Source: Bacteroidia bacterium (GTDB taxonomy: Bacteria > Bacteroidota > Bacteroidia > J057 > JAIXKT01). From it: DNA of 64,000 nt. The translations under genes were made by a program, and so were the position numbers. The stretch is from the NCBI GenBank assembly GCA_026932145.1, contig JAIXKT010000021.1, forward strand, positions 62,001-126,000, written 5' to 3'. Of the stretch, positions 34,992 to 46,685 are shown one piece after another; position 1 is the first letter of the stretch; each line of letters starts with the position of its first letter. The notes under the pieces are model-generated. The model did not search any database, was not told the origin of the DNA, and saw only the letters and a program-made list of their open reading frames with translations.

Positions 34992-36101
34992 TTACTCTGG
35001 TGATGAGTACGTGTTTTGCAACCAAGATGGCGGAACTGTTTCAAAGGCAACGCTATGCAATAATGTTTGCGAACCTATTGAAACCATTAGTTCCTGAGCT
35101 GCCGCAGTATTTAAGGCTTCCGAAACAGTACAAACAGCTTCTGCCGGAACTTTCTCTTGAATTAATAATTTTATTAAAATATCTCTATCTTCTTTACCAA
35201 TAGCCTCTTGTAATATTGGGATTAATATTTTTCGGTTTTTAACTCGCTCAAGATTTGTTTTAAAGAGTTCATTTTCTCCTACATGAGAGATTTTTAAAGT
35301 ACGGCAAAGTGCCAGAAACTGTTTATCATTGCCTACGGCGAGGCATAAAGGTTTGTGGTTTTGGTCATAAAATACTGTTCCGTAAGGTACAATACTTGGG
35401 TGCTCTGAGCCGCTGGGTTGGGGTTCTGATTTTGCCCAGAGAAAGGCTGATGCTTGGTTTGCCAAAGCAGTGATTCCGGATGCAAACAAGCTGGTTTGCA
35501 GGTAAACTCCTTCGCCTGTTTTTTCGCGGTTATATAAAGCTGTTAGGATACCTTCTTTAAGCTGGTGTGCCGCTAAAATGTCAATCATAGCGACAGGTAT
35601 TTTTTGAGGTGCTGCGTCCGGCATACGATTTAGGTGCATAAAACCGCAAGCTGCTTGCAATAAGGCATCATATCCGGGGCGGCTATCTGCTAAGCCGTAG
35701 CTTGTTAAGGCCGCGTAAATAAGTCTTTTGTTGATTTTAGATAGATGCTCATAGGTACAACCTAACTTTTCGGCATCACCCGGCTTGAAGTTTACAATTA
35801 AAATATCTGCATTCCGTACAAGATCTTCAAATAACGTTTTTTCTGCTGCTGACCGTAGGTCTATTTTACGAAACTGTTTCCCGTAATTAACTCCGGCAAA
35901 GTATGCTGATAACTTTTCAGTATGAAGTTCTGCCGCAATTTTCCAACTTCGGGTAACATCATGATTATGAGGTGATTCTATTTTGATAACCGTAGCTCCC
36001 AGTTCAGCAAAAAAAAGCCCTACACTAGGCCCGGCTAAAACCGTTGCTATTTCTAATACCATTAAGCCTTGAAAAGGCGGCTTATTAGATAAAGTATTCA
36101 T
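34992..36101 (-). CDS. class III CoA-transferase (CaiB/BaiF family)
   Basis: Family III features at 369 residues: the N-terminal LMVLEIATVLAGPSVGLFFAELGATVIKIESP, FKPGDAEKLGCTYEHLSKINKRLIYAALTSYG and RPGYDALLQAACGFM, whose Asp is the expected acyl-carrying residue. Substrate acids vary widely and cannot be assigned. It overlaps the upstream repeat-protein stop by one base (TAATG), so translation is probably coupled although the two functions look unrelated. Confidence 0.86.
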   Translation of the reverse strand: MNTLSNKPPFQGLMVLEIATVLAGPSVGLFFAELGATVIKIESPHNHDVTRSWKIAAELHTEKLSAYFAGVNYGKQFRKIDLRSAAEKTLFEDLVRNADILIVNFKPGDAEKLGCTYEHLSKINKRLIYAALTSYGLADSRPGYDALLQAACGFMHLNRMPDAAPQKIPVAMIDILAAHQLKEGILTALYNREKTGEGVYLQTSLFASGITALANQASAFLWAKSEPQPSGSEHPSIVPYGTVFYDQNHKPLCLAVGNDKQFLALCRTLKISHVGENELFKTNLERVKNRKILIPILQEAIGKEDRDILIKLLIQEKVPAEAVCTVSEALNTAAAQELMVSIGSQTLLHSVAFETVPPSWLQNTYSSPE

Positions 36102-38170
36102 TATTCCGTTGAAGGTACGGGAGAATCAGGCTTGGGGGCACGAACACCGCGTTGCAAAGGTTTCCAATTATACTTCTTCTTTAAAACCTCTAAGTTCATA
36201 CGCTCTTCTGGATACATCTGAACCAACCAATTTACCTTATCTCGAATCAGTAAATTCTGAATCATAATCTCTTTGGTTTCATTAACGGTTAAGCGTACTT
36301 TTTTGAAATTAGGTATTCCGTTTGGCTTACGCATTCCTCCTTTTTTAGGTACCCAAACGACAATGTTTCGAACAGAAGGTATCGGCTTATGCACAATATG
36401 GCCATTAAGAGAATCGCCGTCTGTGTAACGTACAAACCGAAGTCGCTTCTTTCGAACGATATAATCTGCTACGACTACTTTTTTCCACACTTTTGTTTCT
36501 ACAATAGACCCAACAGAAACGCCAGAGTGAATTGCTTGAAGTTTGCAATGCTTACGGTGATTGGTAAATAGGTATTTTACTTCTTTGCCAATTCTTTCCA
36601 TATTGGTTGTGGGAGATAAGATATTGGGGTCGCACGCAACTTTATATGATCCAAAAGGACGATGCGCTATTTGGGGCATTCCGCAGGTGAATTGATTAAA
36701 ATCTTTGTGCCTAATTTGCAGCTTAGGATAGCACGGAAACTTATTAAAATCAGTACGTTGATAACGAATCTTTGGCTGATAACATACTTGCGACAAGTCT
36801 TTATGCCGTATCCGCAACTTAGGTAAGCACACTTGGGATAAATCTTGATGCCTGATTTGCAGCTTAGGGTAGCAAGCTACGCGGTTAAAGTCAAAACGAC
36901 GGTATCTTATTTTCGGTTGATAACATACTGAACCTAAATTTTGATGCTGAATCCGCAATTTAGGATAGCACATATTTTCAAATGACTTATGAGGTATGCG
37001 CAATTTAGGATAGCAATTGTTATGTACCCAACTGTGTTTAATCAGTAACTTTGGAGCACAAAACTGTGGTACAGGTTGATGAGCTATACGCAACTTAGGA
37101 TAACAATTTGATTGTAAGTTTCTATGTAATACCTGTAGCCGAATTTGAGGATACCCATGTAGGCTCTTATGTAAAATCTGTAGTCGAGGTTGTGTATATC
37201 GTTGAAAATCTCTTCGGGCTAATGCCAATCTTGGATAGCCAAATTTTTCAAAATTTCGATGCCCAATAATGATTCGGTAAGAATTATATCTTTGGTAATT
37301 CCGGTTATGCCCAACAATTAAGCGGGGGGAAGAAACACCTTGTAGATTGTTTCTTCGGATAGCTAAACGAGGATAGGAAAACTGCTGAAAATCACGGCGT
37401 TTTAGACCATAAGTAGGGCTGGAATATCGCTGATGGCCATTTTGGTGCCGCATAAAAAAACGCGGACTGTTGTAATTCTGAAAACCATTTCTATGCCCTA
37501 CCCGATAACTACCTTGTGTAAACTTTTGATAATCATTGCGATGCGATATGTATGTGCGCGTAGGAAGAGCCACTTTGCTGTCGTTTCGGTGAAAAATCTG
37601 CAATCGTGGTTGGGAAACATTTCCTAAACTTGGGTGAGATATTCTGTTGTAACGCTGCCCGGCACGTGTTAATGCTCTATGGTTCAACTGATTGGGGCGA
37701 AACCGAACATACTGCCGATTTTTGTGTAAGATATTGATACCCCCAAGCGGGCGAGCATTGTAGTAATTTGTCCGATGTGTTTGGCGATATACTCGATAGT
37801 TAGAGTTGCGTAACCATGTAGAGTTAAGCCGCTTTTGCCCTTTCAAAGTGTAGGGTTTATATTGAACATAACGGCGATGCTCTTGCATCTTTAATGCATA
37901 AGGGCGAATATTTACCGGCTGATGTGAAGGCTTTTTGACTACATAAGGTTTGGTTTGAACCGGAATATTTTTTTGTTTATAGGGCTTCGGGGCATAAGAT
38001 GAAATAAACAAAAAACGTTTATACCGTTTGTATCTTGCATTAGGATCACAGTTCGGACCTTTACAGGGCTTACCGTCCGGGCGTGTCCGCAATTGCGAAA
38101 CACCGGAAAAAGGCATACCTATCAATAAGATAATAACCCAAACCCCTAATAAATAGCTTAATCGAAGCAA
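36101..38170 (-). CDS. secreted, very basic protein with about 21 tandem 15-residue repeats
   Basis: I recognise no family. The TTG start gives a signal peptide (1-25, ending SGVSQ). Then come a Cys pair (CKGPNC, 36-41) and a Lys/Arg/Tyr-rich region. From about 186 to 510 there are tandem repeats of period 15 (occasionally 17) with consensus CYPKLRIRHKDLSQV: a Pro-basic-Leu-x-Ile-x-His core, then a short polar turn. The last eleven units carry Cys at the first position (356, 371, 386, 401, 416, 433, 448, 463, 480, 496, 513), while earlier units have Ser, Gly, Thr or Gln there. Residues 520-689 are a non-repeated basic domain. No T9SS tail is evident. A surface or polyanion-binding structural role is my inference. 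Confidence 0.75.
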   Translation of the reverse strand: MLRLSYLLGVWVIILLIGMPFSGVSQLRTRPDGKPCKGPNCDPNARYKRYKRFLFISSYAPKPYKQKNIPVQTKPYVVKKPSHQPVNIRPYALKMQEHRRYVQYKPYTLKGQKRLNSTWLRNSNYRVYRQTHRTNYYNARPLGGINILHKNRQYVRFRPNQLNHRALTRAGQRYNRISHPSLGNVSQPRLQIFHRNDSKVALPTRTYISHRNDYQKFTQGSYRVGHRNGFQNYNSPRFFMRHQNGHQRYSSPTYGLKRRDFQQFSYPRLAIRRNNLQGVSSPRLIVGHNRNYQRYNSYRIIIGHRNFEKFGYPRLALARRDFQRYTQPRLQILHKSLHGYPQIRLQVLHRNLQSNCYPKLRIAHQPVPQFCAPKLLIKHSWVHNNCYPKLRIPHKSFENMCYPKLRIQHQNLGSVCYQPKIRYRRFDFNRVACYPKLQIRHQDLSQVCLPKLRIRHKDLSQVCYQPKIRYQRTDFNKFPCYPKLQIRHKDFNQFTCGMPQIAHRPFGSYKVACDPNILSPTTNMERIGKEVKYLFTNHRKHCKLQAIHSGVSVGSIVETKVWKKVVVADYIVRKKRLRFVRYTDGDSLNGHIVHKPIPSVRNIVVWVPKKGGMRKPNGIPNFKKVRLTVNETKEIMIQNLLIRDKVNWLVQMYPEERMNLEVLKKKYNWKPLQRGVRAPKPDSPVPSTE
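36641..37615 (-). repeat. 45-bp tandem coding repeats with a 141-bp higher-order duplication
   Basis: DNA encoding residues 186-510 of the repeat protein. The unit is 45 bp. Near its 3' part, two blocks 141 bp apart (47 codons: 15+15+17) are more alike than neighbouring units; for example the matching ATTTGCAGCTTAGG stretches at about 36716 and 36857 on the plus strand. This suggests a recent duplication of a three-unit block. Confidence 0.7.
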
Positions 38171-38200
38171 ACCCCGATTCTTTTAATAGATAAAACTTTG

Positions 38201-38208
38201 CAAAACTA
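38201..38208 (-). promoter_or_regulatory. candidate -7 element for the repeat-protein gene
   Basis: TAGTTTTG on the minus strand, 30 bases before the TTG start at 38170. No -33 box is seen. Confidence 0.35.
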
Positions 38209-38270
38209 CGTTTTTTTAACTGAAAAATATCTTACACTATAGCCCTTGTGGAAAAAAGCAACACTATTGT

Positions 38271-38313
38271 ATAAAAACAACGTACTATTGTAGAAATAGT
38301 ACGTTGTTTTTAT
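38271..38313 (-). terminator. intrinsic terminator of the rpoBC operon
   Basis: A perfect 18-bp stem (38271-38288 with 38296-38313) with a 7-base loop begins 11 bases after the rpoC stop. Both arms end in an A/T run, giving a U-rich 3' arm in the minus-strand RNA. Confidence 0.85.
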
Positions 38314-38324
38314 AGGTTTATTTA

Positions 38325-41300
38325 TTATTGCTCTAAGAAAACGGAGGTAAATTGATTATTGTGGGAAGACTTATGGGTTTCGTATGGAAATGTATTGGTA
38401 TCTCGTGTTGCTTCAAGATGTTCATAGGCACGTATGCCTGTTCCTGCTGGAACCAAGTGCCCAACAATAACATTTTCTTTTAAGCCCAGCAATTCATCTA
38501 CTTTACCGGAGATGGCAGCATCACTCAAAACTTTGGTAGTTTCTTGGAATGATGCGGCAGACATAAAGCTTTTTGTTCCCAAAGATGCACGGGTAATCCC
38601 TTGTAGTGTTAGGTTACCAACAGCCGGCTTTGCGTCCCGAAACTTAACCAATGCTTTATCTTTTCGCTTTAGCATCGAGTTCTCATCACGAACTACCCGA
38701 TAAGAAACGATAGAACCAGCCTTTAATGTGGTGGAATCTCCGGCATCCTCTATAAACTTCTTATCCCAGATCCAGTCATTTTCCTCTTGAAAGTCAAGCC
38801 TATCTACAATTTCTTTTTCAAGGAAAAGAGTATCTCCTGGGTCTTCTATTTGTGTTTTTTGCATCATTTGGCGGACAATTACTTCAATATGCTTGTCATT
38901 AATTTTTACCCCTTGTAAGCGATATACTTCTTGTATTTCGTTTACGATGTAAGACTGCACTGCGCCTGCGCCTTTAATATGTAAAATATCTGAGGGGGTG
39001 ATGGCACCGTCTGACAATGGGTCGCCTGCTCGCACAAAGTCATTTTCTTGTACCAAAAGATGTTTACTTAACTGAACAAGATATTTTCTGGTTTCGCTTC
39101 CGTCTTTGGAGGTGATTGTGATTTCACGGTTACCTCGTTTGATAGAACCCATAGAAACGGTTCCGTCTATTTCGGTTACTACTGCCGGATTTGATGGGTT
39201 TCTGGCTTCAAAAAGTTCTGTTACGCGGGGTAAACCTCCGGTAATGTCTGCACTCTTTGAGGCAATTCGTGGAATCTTAGCAAAAATATCCCCGGCTACA
39301 ATCTTATCTCCTTCATCAACAATGATGTGCGCCCCCACGGGTAGCACTTGTCTAAACAAGGGATCTTGTGTATCTGCATCTAAGATAAAAATCTCTGGGT
39401 TTATGGTTTTATCGCGACTTTCGATAACCACTTTTTGGCTACCTTGAGTTTGCTCATCAACCTCTTCGCGGAAAGTTTGGCCGGAGATAACTCCTTCAAA
39501 ATGAACAACTCCCGTAATTTCTGAGAGCATCACAGAGTTATAGGGATCCCATTCGCTTATTTTAGTATCTTTTTCAACAATATCGCCGTCATTGATATAC
39601 AGGGTAGATCCGTATTGAACATTGTTGAAATGTTGAAGAACGTTATCAGGCTTTTTCTCGTCAATAATACGGATTTCACCGCTACGGGAAACGACAATTT
39701 TTTTGTTATCTTTTTCTACGTATTTAATATCTGTGAAATAAGCTTTCCCTGCATATTTTGCTTTTAGCTGGTTTTCGGAAGATATACGTTGGGCAGCTCC
39801 CCCTACGTGGAATGTACGTAGTGTTAGCTGTGTACCCGGTTCACCGATAGATTGTGCGGCGATAACGCCTACGGCTTCTCCTATCTGAACCATTTTACCG
39901 CTTGCCAAGTTACGTCCATAACATTTTATGCAGCAGCCTCTTTTGGATTCGCAGGTAAGTACGGATCGAATTTCGACAGTATCTATTTCTGCTGCTTCAA
40001 TGGCTGCGGAGATTGTCTCTGTAATTTCCTGTCCGGCAGCTATGATTAGTTCTCCGGTAGCGGGGTCGTACATATCATCCACAACGGTTCTTCCCAGGAT
40101 ACGGTCTTGAAGATGTTCTGCTACTTCGTCATTTTCGCGGAGTGCAGCTACCGGTATTCCGCGTAATGTGCCGCAATCATGCTCCGTAACGATAACGTCC
40201 TGCGCTACGTCCACAAGTCTTCGGGTTAAGTAGCCGGCATCTGCCGTTTTAAGAGCTGTATCAGCTAAACCTTTACGTGCTCCGTGTGTAGAAATAAAGT
40301 ATTCTATCACCGTAAGCCCTTCTTTAAAGTTAGATAGGATTGGGTTTTCAATAATTTCCCCAACAGATCCCTTCAAAGATTTTTGAGGTTTAGCCATCAA
40401 ACCGCGCATACCGCCCAACTGGCGAATTTGCTCCTTAGAACCCCGTGCACCGGAATCTAACATCATATAAACAGAGTTAAACCCGTCATTATCAGTTATT
40501 AATTGCTTGATAAGGGCCTCTTGTATTTTAGAATTTGCCCTAGTCCAAATATCAATAATTTGATTATAGCGTTCATTTTCAGTGATTAAGCCCATTTCGT
40601 AGCTATCCTGAACTTCTCCTACTTTACCATAGGCATTTGAGATTTCTTGGTCTTTAGCTGCCGGAACAAGAACGTCTGACAAACTGAATGATAGTCCTCC
40701 GCGAAACGCCCAACGGAAACCTAAACCTTTTAAATCATCCAAAAACTGAGCAGTACGAGCCATCCCTGATTCGGTAAAAATCTGATTAATAACAGTTTTT
40801 ATCTGGCTTTTGGTCAGTACTCGGTTAATAAACCCGACTTCTTTAGGAACGATTTCGTTAAAAATAATTTTCCCTAAACTTGTTTCAAGTATTTCGGTAT
40901 GAGTTTCTCCGGTTTTAGGATTTATCTTGTAGTCTTTGGTTGAGGGGTCATATATTGGGGTTTTTACTTTTACCATAGCATGGGTAGCTACGCGCCCTTC
41001 ATTATGGGCAATAATAGCTTCTTCTGCGGAGTAAAAAGTAAGACCTTCACCTCGTTGATTGGGGCGGCCCTTGGTTAGATAATAGATTCCCAGAACCATA
41101 TCTTGTGAGGGTAAGGTTATAGGGGTTCCGTTTGCCGGGTGTAAAATATTGTGGCTGGCTAACATGAGTAGCATAGCCTCTAAGCAAGCGTCATTAGATA
41201 GAGGTACGTGTACCGCCATTTGGTCGCCGTCAAAGTCTGCATTAAATCCGGTACAAACCAATGGGTGTAGTTGAATGGCTTTTCCCTCTATTAATCGTGG

Positions 41301-42680
41301 TTGAAAAGCCTGAATCCCTAATCTATGCAATGTAGGAGCACGGTTCAGTAATATGGGGTGCCCTTTCATGACGTTTTCTAAGATTTCCCAGATAACAGCA
41401 TCTTTTCTATCCACAATTTTTTTAGCACTCTTTACCGTTTTTACGATACCTCGTTCAATTAACTTGCGAATAATAAATGGTTTGAATAATTCGGCTGCCA
41501 TATCTTTGGGGAGGCCGCACTCGTGGAGTTGAAGTTCTGGGCCAACCACAATAACTGAACGTCCGGAATAATCTACCCGTTTTCCAAGCAGATTTTGGCG
41601 GAATCGGCCTTGTTTTCCCTTGAGCATATCACTCAAAGACTTTAAGGCACGGTTAGAGTCGGTACGTACCGCATTCACTTTTCGGGAGTTATCAAAAAGT
41701 GAATCTACGGCCTCTTGGAGCATTCTCTTTTCATTACGTAAAATAACTTCGGGAGCTTTTATTTCCACAAGGCGTTTTAAGCGGTTATTTCGGATAATTA
41801 CCCTGCGATAAAGGTCATTTAGGTCAGAGGTAGCAAAACGCCCGCCTTCTAACGGCACTAATGGGCGAAGTTCCGGTGGAATAACTGGAATCATACGGAT
41901 TGTCATCCATTCCGGCCTGTTGTCAATTCTTTTTTGGGCTGCCCGAAAAGATTCAACAACTTTCAGTCTTTTTAGTGCTTCTGTTTTACGCTGTTGTGAA
42001 GTTTCATTATAGGCTTTTAGGCGAAGTTCGGCGGATAAGTGGTCTAAGTTAAGTAATTGAAGTAATGCTTCAATTGCTTCTGCGCCCATTTTAGCGATAA
42101 ATTTATTGGGGTCAGTATCCTCTAAGTAGTAGTTTTCTTTGGGGAGGCGTTCTACATAAGCCAAGTATTCGTCTTCGGTTAAGAAGTCATATTTAGCTAA
42201 TGGAGTTGCGCCGCTTTCGGCTGTTGCAAAAGGCCCTGGATTAACGACTATATAGCGTTCATAATAAACAATTTGGTCTAACTTTTTAGTGGAAAGTCCT
42301 AATAATAAGCCAATTTTATTGGGAGCAGTTTTGAAGTACCAAATATGGGCAACTGGAACTACTAAGTCTATGTGCCCCATTCGGTCTCTACGAACCTTTT
42401 TTTCGGTAACTTCTACGCCGCATCTATCGCAGATAATACCTTTATATCGAATGCGCTTGTATTTCCCGCAATGGCACTCATAATCTTTGATTGGGCCAAA
42501 AATGCGTTCACAAAATAGCCCACCCATTTCCGGTTTGTAGCTACGATAATTAATTGTTTCTGGTTTTAGCACTTCTCCGTTAGAGCGGCTCAGTATAGCC
42601 TCGGGGGAGGCTAAACTGATTGTTATTTTGGAGAATTGGCTTGCAGATTTTGAGTCTTTTTTATTGGTTATTAAAGACAT
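38325..42680 (-). CDS. rpoC: DNA-directed RNA polymerase subunit beta'
   Basis: The 1451-residue large catalytic subunit. It carries the N-terminal zinc site ([20 protein letters not shown]), the catalytic [12 protein letters not shown] with three Asp, the bridge-helix and trigger-loop regions ([25 protein letters not shown]) and the second zinc cluster ([14 protein letters not shown]). It starts 27 bases after rpoB and ends before a strong terminator. Length and sequence are ordinary for Bacteroidota. Confidence 0.98.
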   Translation of the reverse strand: MSLITNKKDSKSASQFSKITISLASPEAILSRSNGEVLKPETINYRSYKPEMGGLFCERIFGPIKDYECHCGKYKRIRYKGIICDRCGVEVTEKKVRRDRMGHIDLVVPVAHIWYFKTAPNKIGLLLGLSTKKLDQIVYYERYIVVNPGPFATAESGATPLAKYDFLTEDEYLAYVERLPKENYYLEDTDPNKFIAKMGAEAIEALLQLLNLDHLSAELRLKAYNETSQQRKTEALKRLKVVESFRAAQKRIDNRPEWMTIRMIPVIPPELRPLVPLEGGRFATSDLNDLYRRVIIRNNRLKRLVEIKAPEVILRNEKRMLQEAVDSLFDNSRKVNAVRTDSNRALKSLSDMLKGKQGRFRQNLLGKRVDYSGRSVIVVGPELQLHECGLPKDMAAELFKPFIIRKLIERGIVKTVKSAKKIVDRKDAVIWEILENVMKGHPILLNRAPTLHRLGIQAFQPRLIEGKAIQLHPLVCTGFNADFDGDQMAVHVPLSNDACLEAMLLMLASHNILHPANGTPITLPSQDMVLGIYYLTKGRPNQRGEGLTFYSAEEAIIAHNEGRVATHAMVKVKTPIYDPSTKDYKINPKTGETHTEILETSLGKIIFNEIVPKEVGFINRVLTKSQIKTVINQIFTESGMARTAQFLDDLKGLGFRWAFRGGLSFSLSDVLVPAAKDQEISNAYGKVGEVQDSYEMGLITENERYNQIIDIWTRANSKIQEALIKQLITDNDGFNSVYMMLDSGARGSKEQIRQLGGMRGLMAKPQKSLKGSVGEIIENPILSNFKEGLTVIEYFISTHGARKGLADTALKTADAGYLTRRLVDVAQDVIVTEHDCGTLRGIPVAALRENDEVAEHLQDRILGRTVVDDMYDPATGELIIAAGQEITETISAAIEAAEIDTVEIRSVLTCESKRGCCIKCYGRNLASGKMVQIGEAVGVIAAQSIGEPGTQLTLRTFHVGGAAQRISSENQLKAKYAGKAYFTDIKYVEKDNKKIVVSRSGEIRIIDEKKPDNVLQHFNNVQYGSTLYINDGDIVEKDTKISEWDPYNSVMLSEITGVVHFEGVISGQTFREEVDEQTQGSQKVVIESRDKTINPEIFILDADTQDPLFRQVLPVGAHIIVDEGDKIVAGDIFAKIPRIASKSADITGGLPRVTELFEARNPSNPAVVTEIDGTVSMGSIKRGNREITITSKDGSETRKYLVQLSKHLLVQENDFVRAGDPLSDGAITPSDILHIKGAGAVQSYIVNEIQEVYRLQGVKINDKHIEVIVRQMMQKTQIEDPGDTLFLEKEIVDRLDFQEENDWIWDKKFIEDAGDSTTLKAGSIVSYRVVRDENSMLKRKDKALVKFRDAKPAVGNLTLQGITRASLGTKSFMSAASFQETTKVLSDAAISGKVDELLGLKENVIVGHLVPAGTGIRAYEHLEATRDTNTFPYETHKSSHNNQFTSVFLEQ

Positions 42681-42707
42681 AGCCTGTTTTCTTTTTGAAG
42701 TTTTTGG

Positions 42708-45700
42708 TTATTCGAGTGTTATTTCTAATGCGAGACCACGTAGCTCATGGAGGAGTACGTTAAAAGATTCTGGGATACCGGGTGTTGGGGGCGGATCTCC
42801 TTTTACAATAGCTTCATAGGTTTTTGCCCGACCAATAACATCATCGGATTTAACCGTAAGGAGTTCTCGTAAAATATGGGATGCTCCGAAGGCTTCCAAT
42901 GCCCACACTTCCATTTCTCCGAAACGTTGCCCTCCGAATTGAGCTTTTCCGCCCAGAGGTTGCTGTGTAATCAGAGAATAGGGGCCAATAGAGCGGGCGT
43001 GCATTTTATCATCCACGAGGTGGGCTAATTTTAGCATATAGATAATGCCTACGGTTGCCTGTTGGTCAAATGGGTCTCCGGTACGTCCGTCATAGAGTTG
43101 GGTTTTTCCGTATTCAGGAAGGCCGGCCTGCTGAAGTTGCATATTTATATCGTCTAAACTTGGCCCGTCAAATACTGGGGTTGCAAATTTGACGCCCAAC
43201 TTTTTGGCTGCCCATCCAAGAATGGTTTCATAGATTTGGCCTAAGTTCATCCTAGAAGGTACACCTAATGGGTTTAGGACAATATCAACGGGTGTGCCGT
43301 CTGCGAGATAGGGCATATTTTCGCGTTTTTCGATTCGTGAAACGATCCCTTTATTGCCGTGCCGGCCGGCCATTTTGTCGCCTACCTTGAGCTTTCTTTT
43401 ATTAGCTACATAAACCTTAGCCATTTTTAAAATACCGGTGGGCAATTCGTCTCCCACGCTGATTTGATACTTAATACGTTTATATTTTGCATCAATATCA
43501 TTATATTTTTCTCGATAGTTTTGGAACAAGCTACTTACTAACTGGTTTGTTTCTGCGTCCTTTGTCCAGTTTTGGTAAGTAACTTCCATATAATTAATGG
43601 TGTCCGGTGCGAGGGCTTTATCAGTAAATTTCTTGCCTTCGGGAATTACGTCTTTTCCGTGTTGGTCTTTTACGCCGGCAGATTTATGCTCACCGAGTAT
43701 TATTAACAGTTTTTCTGTCATTTTGCGGTGAAGTTCTAAGTTTTCGATATTCAGGATGTTATCAAGCTCTTCTATTTTTGTTTTGTCTTTATTTTTAGAG
43801 CGAGCGTCTTTTTTTTCCTTACTAAATAACTTATTATCAATAATAACGCCTTTGGCAGAAGGGGGTGCTTTTAAGGAAGCGTCTTTAACATCTCCGGCTT
43901 TATCTCCAAAGATAGCTCTAAGCAGTTTTTCTTCGGGAGTTGGGTCGGTTTCTCCTTTTGGGGTGATTTTTCCGATGAGAATGTCTCCCTCTGATATTTC
44001 TGTTCCAATTTTAACCAATCCATTTTCGTCAAGGTTACGTGTAGCGTCATCACTTACGTTGGGGATTTCGTTGGTTAGTTCTTCTTGGCCAAGTTTTGTA
44101 TCTCTAACTTGCAGTTCATATTCTTCTATGTGGATAGAGGTAAAAACATCTTCCGAAACGACTCTTTCTGAAATTACGATTGCGTCTTCAAAGTTGTATC
44201 CTTGCCAAGGCATGAAAGCTACGAGTAGATTTTTCCCGATAGCTAATTCTCCTTGGTTTGTAGAATAACCTTCTACCAAGATGTCTCCTTTTTTAACGCT
44301 ATCACCGGTTTTGATGATTGGGCGTAAATTAACGCAGGTATTTTGGTTTGTTCTGCTAAATTTGGTGATATGATACTCAGTAACTTCACCATTAAAATTC
44401 AGTAGTTTTTGTTTTTCGTTTTGTGTATATCGTATTTTGATAATTTTACCATCTACGTATTCTGCAATGCCGTCTCCTTCAGCTACGATAAGTGCTCGGG
44501 AGTCAAGGGCGGCTATTTTTTCTAAACCTGTGCCTACAAGCGGTGCATCTGCGCGAAGAAGTGGTACAGCTTGACGTTGCATATTAGAACCCATCAAAGC
44601 TCGATTGGCATCATCGTGCTCTAAAAAGGGAATTAATGATGCTGCAAGGCTCACAATTTGGTTTGAAGAAACATCTAAGTAATGAACTTCTGCGGGGTCA
44701 ACTTCTGGAAAATCACCTTCTTTTCTGCATTTTACTCGTTCTGAAGTAATTTCTCCTGCTGCATTGGTTTGAGTGTCTGACTGGCCAATAACTTTTCCTT
44801 CTTCTTCTTCTGCACTAAGATATTGGATTTTATTGATTAGTTTTCCTTCTTCTGCTTTCCAGTAAGGTGTTTCAATAAATCCAAGGTCATTTACCTTAGC
44901 GAACACACATAAAGAGGATATTAAACCGATGTTAGGTCCTTCTGGGGTTTCGATGGGGCATAGCCTTCCGTAGTGGGTGTAATGAACGTCTCGCACTTCA
45001 AAGCCTGCTCTTTCTCTGGATAAACCGCCCGGCCCTAATGCAGAAACACGTCTTTTATGGGTGATTTCTGCCAATGGGTTAGTTTGGTCCATAAATTGGC
45101 TAAGCTGGCTGGTACCAAAAAAAGAATTGATAACTCCGGATAGGGTTCGAGCATTGATAAGTTCCGAAGGCGTAAAGTCTTCTGTGTCCCGAATATTCAT
45201 ACGCTCCCGGATAGTTCGAGCCATACGGGCTAAGCCTACGCCAAATTGAGCATAAAGTTGTTCCCCAACAGTACGTACCCTCCGGTTACTTAGGTGGTCA
45301 ATATCATCGGTTGTAGCTTTATTATTAAGTAGTTCAACCATATACTTAATAATTTCGATAATATCGTGCTTCGTAAGTACGCGGCTTTGTTCGCTATTGC
45401 TAAGTCCTAAGCGTTTGTTTAGCCGATAACGACCTACTTCGCCTAAGTCATAACGTTTATCAGAGAAAAAGAGGTTATCAATACTTCTTCGGGCTGTTTC
45501 TTGGTCTGGAGCATCTGCATTCCTAAGCTGCCGGTATATCATACTAACGGCTTCACTTTCGGAGTTAGAGTTATCTTTTTGTAAGGTATTTAGAATGATG
45601 GAATATTCTTTAATCTGCTCATCATTTTTCAAAAAGAATACTGTTTTTTGTCCGGAGTCTATAATTAGCTCAATATCTTCTTCTCTTAGCTCATATTCTC

Positions 45701-46559
45701 TGTCAAATACAACATCGTTTCTGGTAACGATAACCATGTCTCCGGTATCTTCATCTACGAAATCCTCTGTCCATGTACGTAATACCCTAGCGGCAAATTT
45801 TCTGCCGACACATTTTTTGAGGTCTTTTTTGGTAACTTTTACTTCTTCAGAAAGCTCAAATAGATCGAGAATATCCTTATCTGAGGAAAATCCAATAGCT
45901 CGCAAAAGAGTTGTGATTGGAAATTTCTTTTTTAAATCAATGTAGGCATATAAGACATTGTGAACATCTGTGGAGAACTCTATCCATGATCCTTTGAATG
46001 GGATAACACGTGCGGAGTATAGTCGGGTTCCGTTTGGATGAATGCTCATACCGAAGAAAACGCCGGGAGATCGGTGTAACTGGCTAACAATAACGCGCTC
46101 AGCCCCATTGATGATAAAAGTACCACTGGGGGTCATATAGGGAATGTTAGCTAAATATACTTCGTTTTCTTTTGGTACAAAGTCTTCATTATCAGCATCT
46201 TTAGAGTAAAGATATAATTTTGCTTTTAGAGGAACAGCATACGTGAGGCCACGTTCTTTACATTCTTCGATGGTGTGTTTAGGAGGGTCAATATGGTAGC
46301 TTTTATACTCTAACACGAAGTTTTCACGTGCGTCTGTAATCGGAAAGTTATCATTAAATACCTTGTGAAGCCCTTCTTCAGCCCGTTTATCGGGGGGCGT
46401 TTCTAACTGCATAAACTCTTTAAAAGAGTCTATTTGGACTTCTAATAAATCTGGAATAGCTACATCACGGTCAAACTTAGAGAATGATATTCTTCCGGTA
46501 TTTCTCAATGAGGCTACTCTTTCTTTATCTGAATCGTTATAAATTATCGGATTTGCCAA
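42708..46559 (-). CDS. rpoB: DNA-directed RNA polymerase subunit beta
   Basis: The 1283-residue beta subunit. The rifampicin-binding region ([43 protein letters not shown]) carries the usual residues with no obvious resistance substitution at the Gln/Asp/His/Ser sites. The C-terminal [14 protein letters not shown] and [21 protein letters not shown] blocks are present. It is separated from rplL by a 126-base gap holding a long hairpin. Confidence 0.98.
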   Translation of the reverse strand: MANPIIYNDSDKERVASLRNTGRISFSKFDRDVAIPDLLEVQIDSFKEFMQLETPPDKRAEEGLHKVFNDNFPITDARENFVLEYKSYHIDPPKHTIEECKERGLTYAVPLKAKLYLYSKDADNEDFVPKENEVYLANIPYMTPSGTFIINGAERVIVSQLHRSPGVFFGMSIHPNGTRLYSARVIPFKGSWIEFSTDVHNVLYAYIDLKKKFPITTLLRAIGFSSDKDILDLFELSEEVKVTKKDLKKCVGRKFAARVLRTWTEDFVDEDTGDMVIVTRNDVVFDREYELREEDIELIIDSGQKTVFFLKNDEQIKEYSIILNTLQKDNSNSESEAVSMIYRQLRNADAPDQETARRSIDNLFFSDKRYDLGEVGRYRLNKRLGLSNSEQSRVLTKHDIIEIIKYMVELLNNKATTDDIDHLSNRRVRTVGEQLYAQFGVGLARMARTIRERMNIRDTEDFTPSELINARTLSGVINSFFGTSQLSQFMDQTNPLAEITHKRRVSALGPGGLSRERAGFEVRDVHYTHYGRLCPIETPEGPNIGLISSLCVFAKVNDLGFIETPYWKAEEGKLINKIQYLSAEEEEGKVIGQSDTQTNAAGEITSERVKCRKEGDFPEVDPAEVHYLDVSSNQIVSLAASLIPFLEHDDANRALMGSNMQRQAVPLLRADAPLVGTGLEKIAALDSRALIVAEGDGIAEYVDGKIIKIRYTQNEKQKLLNFNGEVTEYHITKFSRTNQNTCVNLRPIIKTGDSVKKGDILVEGYSTNQGELAIGKNLLVAFMPWQGYNFEDAIVISERVVSEDVFTSIHIEEYELQVRDTKLGQEELTNEIPNVSDDATRNLDENGLVKIGTEISEGDILIGKITPKGETDPTPEEKLLRAIFGDKAGDVKDASLKAPPSAKGVIIDNKLFSKEKKDARSKNKDKTKIEELDNILNIENLELHRKMTEKLLIILGEHKSAGVKDQHGKDVIPEGKKFTDKALAPDTINYMEVTYQNWTKDAETNQLVSSLFQNYREKYNDIDAKYKRIKYQISVGDELPTGILKMAKVYVANKRKLKVGDKMAGRHGNKGIVSRIEKRENMPYLADGTPVDIVLNPLGVPSRMNLGQIYETILGWAAKKLGVKFATPVFDGPSLDDINMQLQQAGLPEYGKTQLYDGRTGDPFDQQATVGIIYMLKLAHLVDDKMHARSIGPYSLITQQPLGGKAQFGGQRFGEMEVWALEAFGASHILRELLTVKSDDVIGRAKTYEAIVKGDPPPTPGIPESFNVLLHELRGLALEITLE

Positions 46560-46610
46560 TTTGTATGTCTTTTAAAGGTTTTGAAAATATTTTTTCAAGT
46601 TTTAAATATA

Positions 46611-46659
46611 TAAAAACGATGTTAGGCGCAGTAAATTACTGCGTCTAACATCGTTTTTA
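46611..46659 (-). promoter_or_regulatory. long hairpin between rplL and rpoB (attenuator or processing site)
   Basis: A 24-bp, nearly perfect stem (46611-46634 pairing with 46636-46659, one G-U) with a minimal loop. The minus-strand 3' arm ends in a T-run like an intrinsic terminator. It lies inside the operon, 51 bases before the rpoB start. In E. coli this same junction holds an attenuator and an RNase III site, so partial termination that lowers rpoBC relative to ribosomal protein expression is likely. Confidence 0.75.
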
Positions 46660-46685
46660 TAAAGCTGGTTATCAGCTGAAACACG

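Noticed and set aside
34853-35203. 116-residue plus-strand frame over the rlpA start and CoA-transferase end
   Set aside because: It is antisense to two well-supported genes, with no recognisable domain.
36641-37615. Regular repeats considered as a CRISPR array
   Set aside because: The repeats are in frame, degenerate at DNA level and encode a continuous protein; there are no unique spacers or cas genes.
43756-44268. 170-residue plus-strand open frame opposite rpoB
   Set aside because: It is fully antisense to a conserved part of rpoB, Ser/Leu-rich in the way typical of shadow frames, and has no independent promoter.
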